64,000 nt of DNA from Oxobacter pfennigii (lineage in GTDB: Bacteria > Bacillota > Clostridia > Clostridiales > Oxobacteraceae). Of the stretch, positions 34,452-43,342 are shown piece after piece. Below the pieces are notes generated by a model. That model did not search any database. It saw only the letters and a program-made list of their open reading frames with translations, and was not told the origin of the DNA. Each line of letters starts with the position of its first letter. Within the stretch, counting starts at the first letter, position 1. Location of the stretch: assembly GCF_001317355.1 (NCBI RefSeq), contig NZ_LKET01000021.1, positions 62,001 through 126,000 of the forward strand, read 5' to 3'. The translations under genes and the position numbers were made by a program.

Positions 34452-34502
34452 ATAATTTGAGTGTGAAACTTTATATAAATTTAAATTATGAGGAGGTGAA
34501 GT

Positions 34503-34952
34503 ATGAATACCTTTAAGGATGATACATTAGGTTCCATATTTTTTCAGGTCATGAGGCTTCATCACATAAGGAGCCACACATTAATGGGAATGCAAAAAAT
34601 TCATAGAGGCCAGCCGCCTATACTTGGATTGCTGTGGGATAAGGACGGGCGAACACAAAAGGAAATAAGCGAAGAATTGCATCTTCAGCCGGCTACGGTT
34701 ACGGTGATGCTTCAAAGGATGGAAAAATCGGGGCTTATCGAGAGAAGAAGCGATAGTGAAGACCTGCGAATTTCCCGCGTATACCTGACGGATAAGGGGA
34801 AACAGATTAAAGACAATGTGGAAGAGGCCATAAAAAGATTGGAAGACGAATGTTTTGATGGTTTCACCATCGAAGAAAAGCTGCTTTTAAGAAGATTTTT
34901 TATTCACATGAGAGACAATCTTTTAAAAGTATCCGAATATAAAGAGATATAA
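34503..34952 (+). CDS. MarR family transcriptional regulator of the ABC exporter
   Basis: A 149-residue MarR protein with winged helix: ILGLLWDKDGRTQKEISEELHLQPATVTVMLQRMEKSGLIERRSDSEDLRISRVYLTDKG is the diagnostic DNA-binding region. AGGAGGTG precedes the ATG. It is followed by two ABC half-transporters in the same direction, the frequent MarR-ABC-ABC multidrug module. TTAG-N4-CTAA sites precede both this gene and the exporter, so repression of both units with relief by a drug-like ligand is the likely logic. Confidence 0.9.
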   Translation: MNTFKDDTLGSIFFQVMRLHHIRSHTLMGMQKIHRGQPPILGLLWDKDGRTQKEISEELHLQPATVTVMLQRMEKSGLIERRSDSEDLRISRVYLTDKGKQIKDNVEEAIKRLEDECFDGFTIEEKLLLRRFFIHMRDNLLKVSEYKEI

Positions 34953-34956
34953 TTTT

Positions 34957-34981
34957 TTTGTCGAAATAGTTAGTTGTCTAA
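34957..34981 (+). promoter_or_regulatory. 0A-box-like sequence plus second TTAG-N4-CTAA site
   Basis: TTTGTCGAA at 34957-34965 matches the Spo0A box exactly; TTAGTTGTCTAA at 34970-34981 matches the half-sites of the MarR operator upstream. Both lie within 50 bp before the first ABC gene. The 0A match may be chance. Confidence 0.4.
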
Positions 34982-35002
34982 ACAATTAATAGAGGTGGTT
35001 TA

Positions 35003-36748
35003 ATGCTTAAGCTGTTTAAATATTTAAAACCTTACTGGGTTATTGCTCTTTTAGCACCCCTTTTGATGTTTTTGGAGGTTGCCGTTGATCTTATGCAGCC
35101 TGCTCTTATGGCTGAAATAATAGACATTGGGGTTAAAAATCATGATTTATCCTTTATATTGAATACCAGTATAAAAATGATGCTGCTGACAATTGTCGGA
35201 GTGGTAGGAGGTATTGGATGTACTGTTGCATCCAGTATCGCAAGTCAGAATTTCGGGGCGGATTTAAGGCTGGATTTATTTAAAAAGGTACAGGGATATT
35301 CCTTTGCAAATCTTGATAAATTCAAGACTTCATCTCTCATAACCAGACTGACTAATGATGTTATGCAGATACAAATGATGGTATTGATGATGATGAGGGT
35401 AATGGTGCGTACTCCCCTTTTATGCATAGGAGGCATAGTTATGGCAGTGTCTCTTAATGCGAAACTGGCGTCTATTCTTTTAATAGCAATGCCGGTACTT
35501 ATAATAGCTCTTTATGTAGTGCTGAAAAGAGGATTTCCTCTCTTTTCCCAAGTACAAAAAAAGCTGGATAAGGTTAATTCAGTCATTCAGGAAAACCTGT
35601 CTGGCATAAGAGTGGTAAAAGCCTATGTGAGGGCCGAAAGGGAAAAAGAAAGGTTTAAAGAAGCAAATGCGGATTTGAGAAATATTACTGTTATGGCTAC
35701 TTCGAGGACTATGGTAACCATAATGCCTATAATGATGCTGACCATGAATTTAAGCATAATAGCTGTTTTGTGGTTTGGAGGAATGTTTGTCAATACGGGC
35801 TCTATGATGGTAGGGCAGATAATGGCATTTATAAATTATCTGACACAGATATTATTCTCGCTTTTAATGATAGCTTTCACTCTCATGATGTTCTCCCGTG
35901 CCAAAGCATCGGCTGACCGCTTAAATGAGGTATTGAATACGGAAATCGATATAACAGATAATCCGGATGCAGCAGATGCTGTTATAGAGAAGGGACGTGT
36001 GGAATTTAAAAACGTATCCTTTAAGTATGAGGGGGCGGGGGGAGCTCCCGTACTTCAGAACGTTTCCTTTGTTGCAGAACCCGGGGAAACCGTGGCTATT
36101 TTAGGCTCAACGGGAGCAGGAAAATCCACCTTGGTAAATTTGATTCCCCGCCTTTATGATGCAACTGAAGGAAGTGTTTTAGTAGATGGAATTGATGTAA
36201 AGGATAGGAAGATTGAAACCTTAAGGCAAGGTATAGGAATGGTGCTTCAGGATTCCATACTGTTCTCAGGCTCCATTAAGGACAATATAAAATGGGGGAA
36301 GGAGAATGCCACAGACGAGGAAATAATTGAGGCTTCAAAGGCTGCCCAGGCACATGATTATATTACGGGCTTTACAGAAGGTTATGAAACAGGATTGGGT
36401 CAAAGAGGGGTTAACCTATCAGGCGGGCAGAAGCAAAGGCTGGCTATCGCCAGGGCTTTGGTTAAAAAGCCTAAAATACTTATATTGGATGACAGCACCA
36501 GTGCTGTTGATATGGGTACCGAATCCAGAATTCAAAAGGCATTAAAGGAGCTAATTTCTGACACCACTTGCTTCATTATAGCCCAGCGCATAAGCTCCGT
36601 TATAGATGCAGATAAGATAGTAGTCTTAGAAGATGGCTGTGTTGAAGCTATTGGTACTCACGGCGAACTTCTGAAAAAGAGCAAGGTTTATCGGGATATA
36701 TATAGATCTCAGCTTAGAGAAGATGAGGAGGTGGCGGTAAATGTCTGA
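35003..36748 (+). CDS. heterodimeric ABC multidrug exporter, subunit with degenerate catalytic residues
   Basis: A 581-residue half-transporter: six membrane helices (1-~310) and a nucleotide-binding domain with Walker A GSTGAGKST (370-378), signature LSGGQKQR (from 472) and Walker B ILILDDS. The catalytic Glu after Walker B is Asp497 and the switch His is Gln528 (FIIAQRIS), so this subunit contributes the degenerate ATP site. That is the established pattern of BmrC/LmrC/TM287-type subunits of heterodimeric exporters. RBS GAGGTGG. The last 8 bases overlap the partner gene. Substrates are unknown, probably amphipathic drugs. Confidence 0.93.
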   Translation: MLKLFKYLKPYWVIALLAPLLMFLEVAVDLMQPALMAEIIDIGVKNHDLSFILNTSIKMMLLTIVGVVGGIGCTVASSIASQNFGADLRLDLFKKVQGYSFANLDKFKTSSLITRLTNDVMQIQMMVLMMMRVMVRTPLLCIGGIVMAVSLNAKLASILLIAMPVLIIALYVVLKRGFPLFSQVQKKLDKVNSVIQENLSGIRVVKAYVRAEREKERFKEANADLRNITVMATSRTMVTIMPIMMLTMNLSIIAVLWFGGMFVNTGSMMVGQIMAFINYLTQILFSLLMIAFTLMMFSRAKASADRLNEVLNTEIDITDNPDAADAVIEKGRVEFKNVSFKYEGAGGAPVLQNVSFVAEPGETVAILGSTGAGKSTLVNLIPRLYDATEGSVLVDGIDVKDRKIETLRQGIGMVLQDSILFSGSIKDNIKWGKENATDEEIIEASKAAQAHDYITGFTEGYETGLGQRGVNLSGGQKQRLAIARALVKKPKILILDDSTSAVDMGTESRIQKALKELISDTTCFIIAQRISSVIDADKIVVLEDGCVEAIGTHGELLKKSKVYRDIYRSQLREDEEVAVNV

Positions 36749-38612
36749 GAAGAACAACGAGAGGCCAAAGGAACCAATGGCCAATAGGCCGCCTGTTATG
36801 AGGCCAGCAGGACGTCCCGGAGGATTCGGCGGAGGACCTCGAGGCGGCATGTTCATGGCAAAAGCCAAGGCCAAGGACATAAAAGGAACTCTTATAAGAC
36901 TATGGGGGTACCTTTCCAGGAGGAAGAGAAAGCTTATCGGGGTATTTTCTCTGGTTATATTATCCTCCCTTTTGATGCTGACAGGGCCTATGCTAATCGG
37001 TATGGCCATTGATAATTATATAGTGCCGGGAGATTTTGATGGACTGCTTAGAATGATAATCATAATGATGGTTATATACGTATTCAGTGCTGCTGCCTCA
37101 TGGCTTCAAAGCTATACCATGACAAGGGTTTCCCAGGACACGGTGGCAGATATAAGAAATGATGTGTTCAGCAGATTGCAGATTCTGCCTTTAAGGTTTT
37201 TCGACAGCAAGACTCATGGCGAGCTTATGAGCAGAGTTACCAATGACATTGAAAATATCAGCCATACTTTAAATCAAAGCACCACTCAGGTATTTTCAAG
37301 CGTGATTACAGTTATAGGAACTTTGGCTGCCATGCTGTGGTTAAGTCCTCTCCTTACTTTGCTGAGTTTAATCATAATACCATTTATGACTCTCACCACA
37401 GGGAAAATTGCCGGCAAGACGAGAAATTATTTTTCAGGACAGCAAGAAAGATTGGGTGAACTTAACGGATTTATTGAGGAGACCATTACAGGACAGAAGG
37501 CTGTTAAGTCCTTCACCCGTGAAAAGATGGTTATGAAGGATTTTGAAGAAGCAAGCATTAAGCTGAAAGAAGTGGGCACAAAAGCTCAGATATTCTCTGG
37601 CGTTATAGGACCGATTATGAATGTCATTAACAACTTTGGATTTGCCATATTGGCGGGAGCAGGCGGTTATCTTGCGGTCCAAGGTATAATTACAGTGGGC
37701 GTAATTGCCAGCTTTTTAAATTATTCCAGGCAGTTTATGAGACCTATTAACGAAATGGCTAACCAGTTTAACATGGTACAGTCTGCAATAGCAGGGGCTG
37801 AAAGGGTTTTTGAGGTAATGGATGAAAGCCCTGAGCTCTTAGATGAGGCAGATGCCTACACTTTAAAAGAGGTTAAGGGAAATGTGGCATTTGATGATGT
37901 GACCTTTGGTTACAATGAGGCTGAACCTGTATTGAAGGATATAAATATTACGGTAAAGCCGGGTCAGACCATAGCATTGGTTGGGCCTACAGGGGCCGGA
38001 AAAACTACCATAGTTAATTTGCTTACCCGTTTTTATGATATTGACAAGGGTGCTATTTTAATAGATGGCAGGGATATACGCACAATTAAAAGAGACAGCT
38101 TAAGGTCATCTTTAGGCATCGTGCTCCAGGATACCCATCTCTTCTCTGAGACCGTCAGAGAGAATATACGCTATGGGAGGCTTGATGCAACAGATGAGGA
38201 AGTGGAAGAGGCAGCAAGGCTTGCTAATGCCGAACACTTTATTTTAAGGCTTCCTGACGGATATGACACCCTCCTTACAGAGGATGGAGGGAACTTAAGC
38301 CAGGGGCAAAGGCAGCTTCTATCAATTGCAAGAGCCATTCTTTTAGATCCTGCCATATTGATACTGGATGAAGCAACAAGCAGCGTTGATACCCGGACCG
38401 AGCTTCACATTCAGGAAGCTATGCTCAACCTAATGAAAGGTCGTACCAGCTTTGTGATAGCCCATCGTTTGAGCACAATTAGGGATGCGGATATGATTCT
38501 GGTTATAAATGACGGCAGGATAATCGAAAAGGGAAGCCATGATGAGCTCTTAGAGCTGAAGGGCTTCTATCACAATCTGTATATGAATCAGTTTAGGCGC
38601 CAGGCCTCATAA
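36741..38612 (+). CDS. heterodimeric ABC multidrug exporter, catalytically complete subunit
   Basis: A 623-residue half-transporter with a Pro/Gly-rich cytoplasmic N-terminal extension (~50 residues, RPAGRPGGFGGGPRGG), six helices and an NBD with Walker A GPTGAGKTT (from Gly415), Walker B ILILDEATSSVD with catalytic Glu544, and H-loop His575. Its signature is LSQGQRQL instead of LSGGQ, the variation known in YheH/BmrD/TM288-like partners. With the upstream protein it forms an asymmetric exporter with one working ATP site. It overlaps the upstream gene by 8 bp, so equimolar synthesis is expected. Confidence 0.93.
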   Translation: MSEKNNERPKEPMANRPPVMRPAGRPGGFGGGPRGGMFMAKAKAKDIKGTLIRLWGYLSRRKRKLIGVFSLVILSSLLMLTGPMLIGMAIDNYIVPGDFDGLLRMIIIMMVIYVFSAAASWLQSYTMTRVSQDTVADIRNDVFSRLQILPLRFFDSKTHGELMSRVTNDIENISHTLNQSTTQVFSSVITVIGTLAAMLWLSPLLTLLSLIIIPFMTLTTGKIAGKTRNYFSGQQERLGELNGFIEETITGQKAVKSFTREKMVMKDFEEASIKLKEVGTKAQIFSGVIGPIMNVINNFGFAILAGAGGYLAVQGIITVGVIASFLNYSRQFMRPINEMANQFNMVQSAIAGAERVFEVMDESPELLDEADAYTLKEVKGNVAFDDVTFGYNEAEPVLKDINITVKPGQTIALVGPTGAGKTTIVNLLTRFYDIDKGAILIDGRDIRTIKRDSLRSSLGIVLQDTHLFSETVRENIRYGRLDATDEEVEEAARLANAEHFILRLPDGYDTLLTEDGGNLSQGQRQLLSIARAILLDPAILILDEATSSVDTRTELHIQEAMLNLMKGRTSFVIAHRLSTIRDADMILVINDGRIIEKGSHDELLELKGFYHNLYMNQFRRQAS

Positions 38613-38621
38613 GAGAGCGAT

Positions 38622-38659
38622 AAATAAAAGTGTCAATCATTTGATTGGCACTTTTATTT
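38622..38659 (+). terminator. terminator of the MarR-ABC operon
   Basis: Eighteen-base arms (AAATAAAAGTGTCAATCA and its near-complement) with a two-base loop; T-rich distal side. Confidence 0.8.
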
Positions 38660-38870
38660 ATTTAAGGTAAAGCCTGTGACCAATAGAACTACTTGAAGTA
38701 AAATAAAGGCTGAACATAAACTTTCAGATGCAACTTAATATGGAATAGTGCATGATACCGCTTTAATTCCGCAACAAAGCGAAATCAAGTTGAAGTGGGA
38801 TATATGTTTATATTATTATTCTAATAGAGTTAACTCTGATAATCATTCTACAAAAGGAGGCTTACTATTT

Positions 38871-39308
38871 TTGAAAATTAACATAGAACAATCAGATGCC
38901 TATACTGAGGTAGAAATAACAATAAAATGCAACAATATTGATGAAAGGCTTGAAAAGTTATTGTCAAGCTTGCGATTATACGGTTCAGCTATCAGCGGCA
39001 AGAAAGATGATAAGGTTTACTTTTTAAAGCCGGAAGATGTTTTTTACTTCGATACGGTGGACGAAAAGGTATTTATTTATACTTCGGACTGTGTTTATGA
39101 AACAGTCCTGAAACTATACGAGATCGAAGAACGCTTTTTCGGTACCAGTATAATTAGAGTGAATAAGTCCACGGTTTTAAATTTAATGAAAATTGATTAC
39201 GTTTCACCCTTAATAAACGGCAGAATTCAGGCAGTACTTCAAAATGGCGAAAAGGCAATTATTTCACGGCAATATGTTCCTTACTTTAAAAACAAATTAG
39301 GTTTATAG
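38871..39308 (+). CDS. LytTR-type DNA-binding regulator without receiver domain
   Basis: A 145-residue protein: N-terminal ~50 residues (MKINIEQSDAYTEVEITIKCN) and a C-terminal LytTR domain (KVYFLKPEDVFYFDTVDEKVFIYTSDCVYETVLKLYEIEERF ... IIRVNKSTVLNLMKIDYVSPLINGRIQAVLQNGEKAIISRQYVPYFKNKLG). The start is TTG 38871 with AAAGGAGG 10 bases upstream; the longer open frame is without support. It is paired with a DUF3021 membrane protein gene 9 bp downstream, the recurring LytTR-DUF3021 arrangement in which the membrane protein is thought to control the regulator. Confidence 0.88.
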   Translation: MKINIEQSDAYTEVEITIKCNNIDERLEKLLSSLRLYGSAISGKKDDKVYFLKPEDVFYFDTVDEKVFIYTSDCVYETVLKLYEIEERFFGTSIIRVNKSTVLNLMKIDYVSPLINGRIQAVLQNGEKAIISRQYVPYFKNKLGL

Positions 39309-39317
39309 GAGGTTTAT

Positions 39318-39752
39318 ATGAAAAAACAGATTATACAAAATTTCTTTCTTGGTTTAATGATAGCCTTTACTATCTCGGTAATAATATTATCGGCGATAAT
39401 CGTAATTATTACCGATGATAGAATGATTCCGGTCACCTTGATTGGACAGTCTTTTATACTTTCAGTCCTTTGTTCTCTTATCAATCTGGTATATTGTTCA
39501 GAGAAGCTGAAATTTATTTGGCAGTCCCTTCTCGGCTATATTCTAACGACTTCTACCATAATCATTTGCGGATTGATTTTTGGCTGGTACGGTTATGGAG
39601 GAAATGGCTTTGAAAAAGGAAGCTTTGTTTTAGTGTCCTTTCTTATATATTCTTTATGCTATCTAATTACATGGATGATAATATGGTCCATAACAAAGGC
39701 AAAGAAAAAAGAGCTAAATGATAAACTTGAGGAGTATAAGCAAAGGCAATAA
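39318..39752 (+). CDS. DUF3021 membrane protein
   Basis: A 144-residue protein with four helices and a charged C-terminal tail (TKAKKKELNDKLEEYKQRQ), matching DUF3021. AGGAGG lies before the ATG. By analogy with other LytTR regulatory pairs, it probably holds or signals to the LytTR protein encoded just upstream. The signal is unknown and no obvious target gene is adjacent, since the following stretch is the MITE-like repeat. Confidence 0.85.
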   Translation: MKKQIIQNFFLGLMIAFTISVIILSAIIVIITDDRMIPVTLIGQSFILSVLCSLINLVYCSEKLKFIWQSLLGYILTTSTIIICGLIFGWYGYGGNGFEKGSFVLVSFLIYSLCYLITWMIIWSITKAKKKELNDKLEEYKQRQ

Positions 39753-39806
39753 TAAAAAGTCAATATACGATTAAAAAATGAACAAGAAAAAGCCTGAAAC
39801 CATGAG

Positions 39807-40012
39807 TTGGAGCTGTTGCGTTTTAAACACTGCATTTACTATGTTCGAGTTCTGCAAGTTCTAAGGCTCCCTGCCTTGAAAATACAAGAATTTTTAAACT
39901 TCTCACGCTTAAACAATCTAAAATTCTAAGTATTTTCTGCGGCAGCGTCACCAAGAACTTTTAAAGAACTCTCACAATTCATTTACGTTGTTCAAAACGC
40001 AACAGCCCCAGC
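39807..40012. mobile_element. MITE-like ~200-bp repeat, copy A
   Basis: Non-coding element with terminal inverted repeats: left end GAGCTGTTGCGTTTT, right end the complement (AAAACGCAACAGCCCC). The interior (AGTTCTGCAAGTTCTAAGG, CTTGAAAATACAAGAATTTT, AAACAATCTAAAATTC, GAACTCTCACAAT) matches the reverse complement of 57634-57833 over its whole length. No transposase, so a non-autonomous element. The TIR start resembles the CTGTTGC ends of several IS families. It fills the gap between the convergent DUF3021 and HMA-SafE genes. No clear target-site duplication. Confidence 0.8.
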
Positions 40013-40034
40013 TTACAATGTACGTGTTATGTTT

Positions 40035-41810
40035 CTACCTTATAAATTCAGTTCTTATTTCCTCAATATCGGTATTTTCTAAATCGTCAACTACCATTAT
40101 CAATGCCTGTATTCCATTATCCTTAAATATCCCGTAAATGCCCGACTCACTGAAATTATATTCAAAAGAGGTGAGGCTCTTTATTCCGGTAAAGGAGGTT
40201 ACTGTATCTCCCGTACTGCCGCTTATTATTTTAAAAGAGCCGACATAATTATCAAATTGACTTAAATCAACAGAAATTTTAACGGGAATATCTTTATTTA
40301 CAACCAATATTAAGGGGTCAAATTCATATCCGATACCTTTAATATCAACAGTTTGGTTATTACCAGACACTAAAGCTTTTTTTACAAGGCGCTCACTTTT
40401 AATCTGGCTTATATCATCTCCGTAAATGCTGGGTGCTGGCTGGGATTGGATATTTGATGAAGAGTCAATTGAGCTATCGGCATTTTTAATATCAACTGCC
40501 TCAAGGTCATCTACAACTCTTATAACTCCTCTTATCATTCCCATCCAGCAGCTGTAGTTTATATCATTATCCCCCGGAGTAAATTCGATTATATTTTCAC
40601 CTTTTTTAATTTCTTTTTGTATCCTAAGTGAGGGGATGATTATTGCATTATTACAAGAGGTTATTTGCTGTCCTTCCACTGTCCACTTAACAGGGATGCC
40701 TTTTTGTACATATATTACCGCCGGTTCGTAGCCATAGTAGGTCGCAGCTGTTTTTACAACCTGAATACCATCCTTAAGTTCTGCTTTAGAAGCAGGAGTA
40801 TTGGAATTCTGGTCTTGAGACTGTATGATTTGCAGAGGATTTATATTGACACCGGCCAGGGCTAGCCCTCGGTTTGACATTATAAAGCCCAATACTATAA
40901 TCAGTATACCGCTGAATTTAAGAATTCTCTTAGAATATTCTTTGCTTAAAAATCCGGCCACAGCCCCAAAGAACAGCATTAAAGGTACCGTACCCAATGC
41001 AAATATAAACATGGATAATCCGCCTTTTATGAAACTTCCGGAACCCAGTGCGTAAAGCTGCATGGTCTGCAGCGGACCGCAGGGCATAAAGCCATTCAAC
41101 AGGCCAACTATAAAAGGTGTATTTGCTTTATTTTTAAAAGAAAATGAAGTAAGCGGCAGTTTTATGCTGATTTTTCTAAACCAGCTGAAGCCGTACATGT
41201 TAAAGCCCATTATTATCATGAATACTCCGGCAAATATCATTATTCCGGCTTTAACAGCCGGGGAGACACTAAGTACCGAGCCTATGGCACCTACAACCAT
41301 TCCTAATATGGTGTAGGAAATTACCCTGCCCGTATTATAAAGGAGAGCAGGCTTTAAAGCTTGAAATTTACTGCCGTTTATGAAGGCTGTATCCGAAGAC
41401 GATAGAGTTTGCGAGAGCATTATTCCGCCGCACATGCCTACGCAATGTATGGAGGTTAAAAGGCCTACAACAAAAAGTATAAAAAATGTAGTATTTTCAT
41501 TAAGCTTAGAGCTCATATCAAACCTGCCGGTATATTGGCTAAGAATAATAACAGCGGCAGCGATAATCAAGACCCCGAAAATCTTATCAATAGCGGAATC
41601 TTTGGTGCTGTATCCTGCCTTTTGTATTGCATTTTTAATCAGATTTATATCACAAAGATCAGCATCATATTCAACCCAGGCCTCTTCATCAGCATAATTC
41701 GCTTTAACGGAAACCACGCCGTCAAGCTTTTTTATTGCATTTTCTACCCGATTCTCGCAGGAGGTACAGGTCATATTATAAACTTTAATTACTTCTTTTT
41801 TCATAGACAT
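40035..41810 (-). CDS. HMA domain - SafE/TauE-like permease - double cupredoxin-like fusion
   Basis: A 591-residue fusion. Residues 5-70 are a heavy-metal-associated domain with the Cu(I) motif MTCTSC (Cys15, Cys18). About 78-320 form six to seven helices of the cytochrome-biogenesis/sulfite-exporter-like (SafE/DsbD-like) family, with GLLTSIHCVGMCGGI carrying paired Cys and NGFMPCGPLQTMQLYALGSG. The rest is extracytoplasmic: a cupredoxin-like domain (~345-440) with SCNNAII and NYSCWMGMI as possible metal ligands, and a second, ligand-poor one (~465-580). It probably moves copper or reductant across the membrane. It is cotranscribed with the DUF2318 gene 27 bp upstream. RBS AGAGGTG. Confidence 0.88.
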   Translation of the reverse strand: MSMKKEVIKVYNMTCTSCENRVENAIKKLDGVVSVKANYADEEAWVEYDADLCDINLIKNAIQKAGYSTKDSAIDKIFGVLIIAAAVIILSQYTGRFDMSSKLNENTTFFILFVVGLLTSIHCVGMCGGIMLSQTLSSSDTAFINGSKFQALKPALLYNTGRVISYTILGMVVGAIGSVLSVSPAVKAGIMIFAGVFMIIMGFNMYGFSWFRKISIKLPLTSFSFKNKANTPFIVGLLNGFMPCGPLQTMQLYALGSGSFIKGGLSMFIFALGTVPLMLFFGAVAGFLSKEYSKRILKFSGILIIVLGFIMSNRGLALAGVNINPLQIIQSQDQNSNTPASKAELKDGIQVVKTAATYYGYEPAVIYVQKGIPVKWTVEGQQITSCNNAIIIPSLRIQKEIKKGENIIEFTPGDNDINYSCWMGMIRGVIRVVDDLEAVDIKNADSSIDSSSNIQSQPAPSIYGDDISQIKSERLVKKALVSGNNQTVDIKGIGYEFDPLILVVNKDIPVKISVDLSQFDNYVGSFKIISGSTGDTVTSFTGIKSLTSFEYNFSESGIYGIFKDNGIQALIMVVDDLENTDIEEIRTEFIR

Positions 41811-41837
41811 GGAATCACCTCTGGTGCAGTATAAATT

Positions 41838-42353
41838 CTAAACATCTTTCCAGTTTAAAAACAGTTTTTTGTATTGTGCTAAAAATTCTTTTGAAATTAC
41901 TATATTTGTACCATCGTCAGTCTTATCCTCTTTTAATATTGGAACAGGATTACAGCCACCTTGTATTTTTTCTATCTGGTCCAATCTAAATCTGTTTCCG
42001 CAATTCTGGCAAATCAAATCATTTCCTTGTTGTTTGTAATAGCCTCTTCCCGAGCTATAGCAAACCTGGCAGGTATTGAATGCCGTTCTTATGGTTCCAT
42101 CGCTTGCCTTTACTGCGAAAACTTCCATAGAGATATCGTCTACCTTTACCGGATAAAACTTTGCTGTGCTTGTTATTTCACTTTTTAGTATTGTCACATC
42201 TCCAGCAGGTAAAACAGCTGTGTTTTGCGTATCGCCGGCTGTTTTGCCATTGCCTTGCAGTGCAAAAAATATTAACAAGACTGCAGCTAATACTCCTGCG
42301 CCCATAAAATATATAGAATTATTTTTTTTATTCTTATTGTATTTTTTTTTCAC
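41838..42353 (-). CDS. DUF2318 membrane-anchored Cys protein
   Basis: A 171-residue protein with one N-terminal membrane anchor and an extracytoplasmic DUF2318-type domain: FNTCQVCYSSGRGYYKQQGNDLICQNCGNRFRLDQIEKIQGGCNPVP, with five Cys including two CxxC pairs suitable for metal or heme-iron binding. The start is GTG with AGAGGTG 8 bases upstream. DUF2318 proteins are usually encoded near iron or copper transport and thiol-redox genes; here it leads an operon with the HMA-SafE-cupredoxin fusion. The promoter at 42509-42541 carries the shared 11-bp direct repeat. Confidence 0.85.
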   Translation of the reverse strand: MKKKYNKNKKNNSIYFMGAGVLAAVLLIFFALQGNGKTAGDTQNTAVLPAGDVTILKSEITSTAKFYPVKVDDISMEVFAVKASDGTIRTAFNTCQVCYSSGRGYYKQQGNDLICQNCGNRFRLDQIEKIQGGCNPVPILKEDKTDDGTNIVISKEFLAQYKKLFLNWKDV

Positions 42354-42389
42354 TTATATTCACCTCTGATATTTTTATGTACTGTTTAT

Positions 42390-42511
42390 GAAATTTGCAT
42401 GGCAAATTTCACATGGCTTTGAATCCTATAGAACTCACTCATTATATAATGAATTTTACTTGTAAAATCCATGTGAAATGATTCCAAGTGGCTGGGCCAT
42501 TTGAAATCATT
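42390..42511. repeat. cluster of A/T-rich palindromes
   Basis: GAAATTTGC-ATG-GCAAATTTC (42390-42410), CATTATATAATG (42440-42451), an imperfect hairpin ATGAATTTTAC / GTAAAATCCAT (42449-42472) and a 35-base hairpin with 16-base arms and two mismatches (42477-42511). The first shares the core AAATTTGC-N3-GCAAATTT with 7316-7344. It lies in the leader of the DUF2318 operon, so these hairpins would be transcribed at the 5' end of that mRNA. Confidence 0.7.
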
Positions 42512-42541
42512 ATATCAAGGTTTTATGAAGATTTTATGTAA
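42509..42541 (-). promoter_or_regulatory. promoter with tandem 11-bp repeat, DUF2318-HMA operon
   Basis: Read on the minus strand: TTACATAAAAT (42541-42531), CTTCATAAAAC (42530-42520), five bases, TATAAT (42514-42509). Same architecture as at 44756-44788 and 46245-46277; probable binding site of the OmpR-family regulator encoded divergently at 42644. Confidence 0.7.
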
Positions 42542-42643
42542 TTGAAAATAATATATGGTATTGAGCAAAAAGGCATTCTATTGTAATGATTTAGTGAAAA
42601 TGATATCCTTAGGTAAATTATCAATTGCGAAGAGGTTTAATTC

Positions 42644-43342
42644 ATGAGAGAGAAACGATCGAAAAATATTTTGATAATAGAAGATGAAATTATGGTTTCG
42701 GAGGTTTTATCGGCTTACCTTGAAAAGGAAGGCTATAGTGTATATTGCAGCAATAAAGGTATTGATGGCTTGAAGCTTTTTGAAGAAATTGATTTCAAGC
42801 TGGTTATATTGGACCTCATGCTTCCAGATATTGAAGGAGAAGAAATATGCAGAGCTATAAGAAAGATTTCTGATGTGTATATATTCATGCTGACAGCCAA
42901 GGGTACTTTAAATGACAGGGTGGAAGGACTCAACATGGGGGCTGATGAATATCTCGTCAAACCCTTCAGCCCGAGGGAGCTGACTGCCAGAGTCAATGCA
43001 TTGTTCAGGAGAATCATAAATAATAAAGCTTCAGATATGTCAATAAAAAACGGTGACATTGAAATTAATCCTGAGGACAGGTCTGTGAAGGTAAAGGGTG
43101 ATTATGTGCAGCTTACCCCTAATGAATTCGATATCCTTTATGTTTTGGCTTTAAACAAAGGCAAGGTGTTGACAAGGGAACAGCTTATACAGAAAGTCTT
43201 TGGACTGGAGTTTGAAGGCTACGACAGAACCATAGACGTCCATATAAAAAATATACGAAAAAAGATAGAAGAGGACAGCAGAAATCCGAAGTTCATAATA
43301 ACCGTGACCAGAATAGGCTACAAATTTGGCGGTGATAATTGA
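42644..43342 (+). CDS. OmpR-family response regulator
   Basis: A 232-residue regulator: receiver domain 8-122 with the acidic pocket IIEDE, phosphoacceptor Asp57 (VILDLMLPD), Thr/Ser in MLTAKG and Lys in YLVKPFSP; C-terminal winged helix (VQLTPNEFDILYVLALNKGKVLTREQLIQKVFGLEFEGYDRTIDVHIKNIRKKIEED). GAGGT lies ~10 bases before the ATG. It overlaps the kinase gene by one base. Such regulators bind direct repeats with 11-bp periodicity, exactly what is found before the DUF2318 operon and the lipoprotein genes at 44827 and 46359, which are likely its targets. Confidence 0.94.
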   Translation: MREKRSKNILIIEDEIMVSEVLSAYLEKEGYSVYCSNKGIDGLKLFEEIDFKLVILDLMLPDIEGEEICRAIRKISDVYIFMLTAKGTLNDRVEGLNMGADEYLVKPFSPRELTARVNALFRRIINNKASDMSIKNGDIEINPEDRSVKVKGDYVQLTPNEFDILYVLALNKGKVLTREQLIQKVFGLEFEGYDRTIDVHIKNIRKKIEEDSRNPKFIITVTRIGYKFGGDN

